From positions 1 to 64,000 of the forward strand of contig JAIXOR010000086.1 in assembly GCA_027486655.1 (NCBI GenBank): DNA of 64,000 nucleotides. Reading direction: 5' to 3'. Below, piece after piece: positions 60,126 through 64,000 of the stretch. This DNA comes from Verrucomicrobiaceae bacterium (lineage in GTDB: Bacteria; Verrucomicrobiota; Verrucomicrobiia; Verrucomicrobiales; Akkermansiaceae). The notes under the pieces are model-generated. The model was not told the DNA's origin. It saw only the letters and a program-made list of their open reading frames with translations, and did no database searches. The position numbers and the translations under genes are program-made. Each line of letters opens with the position of its first letter. Position 1 is the first letter of the stretch.

Positions 60126-63100
60126 ATGAGCAAGATCCTCGAATCCGGTTTTGAATCCGTGGTCCTCACCCTTCTCGCGGAGATGGGGTTTTCCTGTCAC
60201 GGTGGGGATGCTTTTGATCCGGACTCGTCCAGCGAACGGGAAAGCTACCACGGCGCGATGCTGCCCGCACGGCTGAGGGCGGCGGTGGCGCGGATCAATC
60301 CGGACCTGCCGCCGGAAGCGGTGGACGCCGCCGCGAACGAGGTGCTCGACCTGCGTTTCCAGGATCTCTTGCAGGAGAACCAGCGTATCCATCGCCTGCT
60401 GGTGGATGGCGTGCCGGTGGAATACCAGCGCGGCGGCGAGACGATCCACGACCGGGCGAAACTCGTCGATTGGCAGGACAAGCACAATGAATGGCTGGCG
60501 GTGAATCAGTTCACCGTGGTGGGAGCCAACAAACGGCGGCCGGACGTTCTGATTTTCCTCAACGGTCTGCCGTTGGTGGTGATGGAACTCAAGGGCCCTG
60601 AGGCGAAGAACGCAGACATTATTTCCGCCTACAACCAGATCCAGACCTACAAGGCGGACCTCCCGGCGCTGTTCCGCACCAATCTCATGAGCGTGCTGAG
60701 CGACGGCTTCGCCGCCCGCTACGGGACGATCTCGGCGGATCTGGACCGTCACATGGCATGGCGCACGGTGGACGGTGAAACGCTGGAAGGCCCGAACAGC
60801 CTGGTGGCCTGGGAAACCCTGGTCAGGGGCTTGTTGAGGAAAGACGTGCTTCTGGACCTGCTGCGCTTCTTCACCGTGTTTGAAAACGACGGACGCGTGG
60901 TCATCAAGAAGACGGCCGGCTATCACCAATACCATGCCGCGAAGAAGGGACTGAAGAAGGTGCTCAAGGCGCTGACCAGCGATGGCAAGGCTGGCGTGAT
61001 CTGGCACACCCAGGGGTCCGGAAAAAGCCTGCTCATGGCCTTCTTCGCCGGGATGCTGGTGCACGACGAGCAACTCCAGAACCCCACGCTGGTGGTGCTG
61101 ACGGACCGGAATGATCTGGATGGCCAGCTTTTCGGGACCTTTTCCCGCTGTGTCGATTTGTTCGGTCAGGAGCCCAAGCAGGTCACCGAGGTGGCAGGCC
61201 TGCGCAAGCTGCTCGACCGGCAGGCAGGCGGCGTGATCTTCGCGACCATCCAGAAGTTCCGCGCCGAGGACGGGGACTTCGAGGTCCTGACCGACCGCCG
61301 GAACGTGGTGGTTTTCGTGGATGAGGCCCACCGCAGCCAATACGGTTTCGAGGCGAAAATCGACTCGGCGACGGGTCAGGTGAGCTATGGATTCGCCCAC
61401 TACGTCAGGAAGGGACTGCCGAATGCAACCTTCGTGGGGTTCACCGGGACTCCCATCGAGATGGTGGACAAGAACACCCAACAGGTTTTCGGTGATTACA
61501 TCGACGTCTATGACATCACCCAGGCAGTCGAGGACAACGCCACGGTGCCCATTCACTACGAGGGCAAGATCGTGCGACTGAAAGTGGACGATGACACCAA
61601 GGACGCCATTGATGCCACCTTTGACGAGGTCACCGAAGGGATGGAGGATTCCGAAAAGGCGAAGTTCGCCGGGAAGTGGTCCACCTTGGAAGCACTGGCC
61701 GGATCATCGGAACGACTGGATGAGCTCGCTTCCCTCATTGTGGATCATTTTGAGAAACGCCAACTGGCGATCCGCGGCAAGGGCATGATCGTCTGCATGA
61801 GCCGCCGCGTGTGCGTGGAATTGTATGACCGGATCACGAGGCTGCGGCCCGAGTGGCATGATCCCGCCGACGACAAGGGCAAGCTCAAGGTGGTGATGAC
61901 CGGTTCGGCCGCTGACCCGCCGGCCTACCAGCCTCACGTTCGTACCAAGCAGGGCATGGAGAATCTGGCCAAGCGGTTTCGCGATGCGGGCGATGATTTC
62001 CAATTGGTCATCGTCCGGGACATGTGGCTGACCGGGTTCGATTGCCCGTCCATGCACACGCTTTACATCGACAAGCCGATGCACGGGCACAACCTGATGC
62101 AGGCCATCGCCCGGGTGAACCGCATCTTCAAGGGAAAGCCTGCCGGACTGGTCGTCGACACGATCGGTATCGCCACCGATTTGAAAGAAGCGCTGGCCTT
62201 CTACTCCGACCGTGACCGGGGAAACACCGGCATCAATACGGACGAAGCGGTGCTGGCACTGGCCAAGTGCCTCGACGTTTTGCGCTCGATGTTTCACGGC
62301 CTGGATTACGCCCCCGCGCTCAAGGGCGATGATGCAGCCCGCCTCAGGATCCTCGGACGGGCGCTGAACCACGTTTACGGCCTCGAAGGAGAAGGGAACG
62401 AGGCCAAGAAGAAGGCACGGAAGCGTTTCCTTGATGCCGTGGCGGAGCTGGAGAAGGCGTTCAAGCTGTCCTCCGGGCGCGACGAGGCCGCTGCTGTGGC
62501 GGTGGAAGTGGCCTTCTTCTGCGCGGTGAAGATCGCGATGAGCAAGTTCGAGGGTGATGGGAACGGAGCGAGGCGTGCCTACGACCTCGATGCGGCGATC
62601 CAGCGGCTGGTCAATCAATCCGTTTGCTCGACCGAAGTGATCGACCTCCTGAGCGTGGCAGGCATCAAAAGCCCGGACATTTCCGTCCTCAGCGAGGAAT
62701 TCCTCAAAGAGATGGCTGGGATGGAGCACAAGAACCTCGCCGTTGAGGCCCTGAGAAAGCTCCTGGCAGGGGAGACCAAGAGCCGCACCCGCACCAACGT
62801 GGTGAAGAATCGCCAGTTTTCCGAACGCATCGAGGCGGCGATGGCCCGCTATCACAACCGGGTCATCGATGCACTCCAGGTGATCGAAGAGCTCATCAAG
62901 ATCGGCCGCGACCTTCGCGAAGAGCCGGAGGATGGCCTCACGGATGAAGAGAAATCGTTCTACGATGCCCTCGCCGAAAACGGCAGCGCGGTGGAGCTGA
63001 TGGGGAATGCGGAACTGCGATTGATCGCTTCCGAACTCGTGAAAGCGGTCCGCGAGAATTCCGGCATCGACTGGTGGCACTTCGACCAGCGGCGGAAGAA

Positions 63101-63221
63101 GGTGAGGACCACGGTCCGCCGCATCCTCCGCCAGTATGGTTACCCGCCGGATCTTGAAGATGCAGCGATCCGCACGGTGGTGTTGCAGGCCGAGGCACTC
63201 GCGGCCGAGGTGAAGGCATAG
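60126..63221 (+). CDS. hsdR: Type I restriction endonuclease subunit HsdR
   Basis: A 1031-residue motor/nuclease subunit. The N-terminal PD-(D/E)xK site has Asp140 in RRPDVLIF and Glu154-x-Lys156 in VVMELKG. The translocase domains follow: Walker A HTQGSGKS (near 297), the DEAH box VVFVDEAHRS (near 397), FTGTPI and later MWLTGFDCPSMHTLYIDKPM and QAIARVNR. A C-terminal helical region (from about 780) contacts the methylase complex. It ends the operon hsdM-abi-hsdS-ATPase-TOPRIM-hsdR. All catalytic motifs are intact, so the system should be active. Confidence 0.95.
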   Translation: MSKILESGFESVVLTLLAEMGFSCHGGDAFDPDSSSERESYHGAMLPARLRAAVARINPDLPPEAVDAAANEVLDLRFQDLLQENQRIHRLLVDGVPVEYQRGGETIHDRAKLVDWQDKHNEWLAVNQFTVVGANKRRPDVLIFLNGLPLVVMELKGPEAKNADIISAYNQIQTYKADLPALFRTNLMSVLSDGFAARYGTISADLDRHMAWRTVDGETLEGPNSLVAWETLVRGLLRKDVLLDLLRFFTVFENDGRVVIKKTAGYHQYHAAKKGLKKVLKALTSDGKAGVIWHTQGSGKSLLMAFFAGMLVHDEQLQNPTLVVLTDRNDLDGQLFGTFSRCVDLFGQEPKQVTEVAGLRKLLDRQAGGVIFATIQKFRAEDGDFEVLTDRRNVVVFVDEAHRSQYGFEAKIDSATGQVSYGFAHYVRKGLPNATFVGFTGTPIEMVDKNTQQVFGDYIDVYDITQAVEDNATVPIHYEGKIVRLKVDDDTKDAIDATFDEVTEGMEDSEKAKFAGKWSTLEALAGSSERLDELASLIVDHFEKRQLAIRGKGMIVCMSRRVCVELYDRITRLRPEWHDPADDKGKLKVVMTGSAADPPAYQPHVRTKQGMENLAKRFRDAGDDFQLVIVRDMWLTGFDCPSMHTLYIDKPMHGHNLMQAIARVNRIFKGKPAGLVVDTIGIATDLKEALAFYSDRDRGNTGINTDEAVLALAKCLDVLRSMFHGLDYAPALKGDDAARLRILGRALNHVYGLEGEGNEAKKKARKRFLDAVAELEKAFKLSSGRDEAAAVAVEVAFFCAVKIAMSKFEGDGNGARRAYDLDAAIQRLVNQSVCSTEVIDLLSVAGIKSPDISVLSEEFLKEMAGMEHKNLAVEALRKLLAGETKSRTRTNVVKNRQFSERIEAAMARYHNRVIDALQVIEELIKIGRDLREEPEDGLTDEEKSFYDALAENGSAVELMGNAELRLIASELVKAVRENSGIDWWHFDQRRKKVRTTVRRILRQYGYPPDLEDAAIRTVVLQAEALAAEVKA

Positions 63222-63316
63222 CACCGTGCAGTTCGGGCGGTCCTCGTGCCCGATGCACGTTTTTCAACCGCAGGCGGGCGGCCTGTTTCGCGAGTCAGAA
63301 GGCACTTCCGGGTGGC

Positions 63317-63586
63317 TCACGGAAGCTTGGCGAGGTATTTCCCGGGATTCGCTTCGAACCTTTTCACGCAGGGTTTGCAGCAGAACTGGATCTCCTTGCC
63401 GGTGTATGTCCGGGTCACGCGTCCGCCCATGCTGTCGAGGTCGTTGTCGGTGACGATGCAGAGATCGAGCGGGTAGGACTTGGTTTTTCCGGAAGGAGTC
63501 TGCGATACGGAAGGCGCGCTGGCGCATCCGGCGATGAGAGTGGCGGCGAGGGCGGCGGTGATCCAGTGCGGGATTTTGGTTTTCAT
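63317..63586 (-). CDS. YHS-like metal-binding lipoprotein
   Basis: An 89-residue protein with a lipoprotein signal (LIAGC, Cys21). The mature part has YPLDLCIVTDNDLDSMGG and FCCKPCVKRFEANPGKYLAKL, a YHS/TRASH-like heavy-metal-binding pattern with Cys43, Cys69, Cys70 and Cys73. Such domains accompany copper or other cation-handling genes. The next gene, on the same strand upstream, encodes an outer-membrane barrel, consistent with a metal efflux or resistance cluster continuing beyond the window. Confidence 0.82.
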   Translation of the reverse strand: MKTKIPHWITAALAATLIAGCASAPSVSQTPSGKTKSYPLDLCIVTDNDLDSMGGRVTRTYTGKEIQFCCKPCVKRFEANPGKYLAKLP

Positions 63587-63630
63587 GATGGCGTTGGTTT
63601 TCGGTTCGGTGCTCGGACGGCGGGATGCCG

Positions 63631-64000
63631 TCAGAAGCGGAAGGTAAGCCCGGCTCCTGCTCCGTAGTCGGAGTGGTAGGAGCCGGTCAGCGAGATTTGC
63701 CGGGTCAGATAGCAATCGGCCCCGGCGCTCCACTCGATGTGGCTGGCGGAGTCATGGCAGAAATCGCCCCACAGGCTGAGACGGGAGCTGATCTGGAAGC
63801 GCTTGGACAATGCGATGCGGGTGTCGCCCGCCGTGTCGATGCTGGCGCTGAGCCACGCCATGAGCGGCAGGCGATACTGGATGCCTGCCAGACCGCGGTT
63901 GCGGGTGTCTTCGTCCTCATGGGTGGTCCGGAAACCGCCGAAGGCCTGGAAGTCCGGGGTGAAGTAACGCTGATAGATGAGATCGACCTCATACTCGGTT
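63631..64000 (-). CDS. Outer-membrane beta-barrel protein, C-terminal part (possibly CopB-like)
   Basis: About 122 C-terminal residues of a gene that continues beyond the right edge. Alternating amphipathic strands with aromatic girdles (DLIYQRYFTPDFQAFGGFR, SRLSLWGDFCHDSASHIEW) and the terminal GAGLTFRF with final Phe are those of an outer-membrane barrel. The neighbour is a YHS-like metal-binding lipoprotein, so a CopB-type copper-resistance barrel is a reasonable guess, but the diagnostic N-terminal part is not visible. Confidence 0.6.
   Translation of the reverse strand, partial: TEYEVDLIYQRYFTPDFQAFGGFRTTHEDEDTRNRGLAGIQYRLPLMAWLSASIDTAGDTRIALSKRFQISSRLSLWGDFCHDSASHIEWSAGADCYLTRQISLTGSYHSDYGAGAGLTFRF

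Noticed and set aside
63222..63316. Possible right attachment site repeating the tRNA-Thr 3' end
   Set aside because: I looked for a copy of the tRNA end (GTTCGAGTCCGTT) after hsdR and found none.

Overview
The window is high-GC DNA (about 60-65 % by eye) from a member of the Verrucomicrobiota, most likely a Luteolibacter/Haloferula-type organism. The evidence is two giant autotransporter-associated beta-strand repeat proteins (one with a PEP-CTERM tail), two XylR-type LacI/AraC hybrid regulators, an ECF sigma / FecR-LamG pair, weak Shine-Dalgarno sequences and several GTG starts. No single-gene phylogeny was possible, so the assignment is inference.

Layout. 1-390 is the 5' part of a secreted pectate-lyase-like protein (minus strand), followed by housekeeping genes lipB, ruvC and a DEAD-box helicase. 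3084-7982 is a compact plus-strand operon: a WXG100-like protein, two small helical proteins and a 1296-residue membrane-anchored FtsK/SpoIIIE ATPase, which looks like a minimal type VII-secretion-like module. 8080-14376 is a seven-gene operon: two radical SAM/SPASM proteins related to the NirJ/AhbC heme enzymes, a DUF3570 outer-membrane barrel, ApbE, a TlpA-like thioredoxin, a DUF4266 Gly/Cys-tailed small lipoprotein and an Ig-like protein with a candidate flavinylation motif. I read it as an envelope redox system. 14399-19214 (minus) holds a XylR-type regulator, two PilT-family ATPases and three small membrane-associated proteins. 19377-26405 is mixed housekeeping (tilS, DUF2459 lipoprotein, ppnP, rhodanese lipoprotein, tandem FKBP, zinc-ribbon membrane protein, uvrB, HIT protein).

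26456-42848 is dominated by the two giant beta-strand repeat proteins, an FAD-dependent oxidoreductase and an MFS transporter, with a divergent XylR-type regulator; this resembles a carbohydrate-use locus. 42915-47517 is a tightly overlapping ECF sigma factor / FecR-LamG / secreted-protein operon. 47531-53128 has a membrane beta-helix protein, nadE, rsmH and an SRAP protein.

53326-63221 is a defence island next to a tRNA-Thr gene. It is a type I restriction-modification operon (hsdM, hsdS, hsdR) with two extra cassettes. A HEPN-type Abi gene sits between hsdM and hsdS, followed by a multi-hairpin repeat and a second, diverged copy of the hsdM 3' end. An ABC-type ATPase / TOPRIM-like pair sits between hsdS and hsdR. 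The right edge carries a YHS-like metal-binding lipoprotein and the C-terminal part of an outer-membrane barrel.

The strongest candidates for under-described biology are the WXG100/FtsK module, the radical SAM/ApbE/DUF3570/DUF4266 operon with its possible flavinylated partner, and the layered defence operon.
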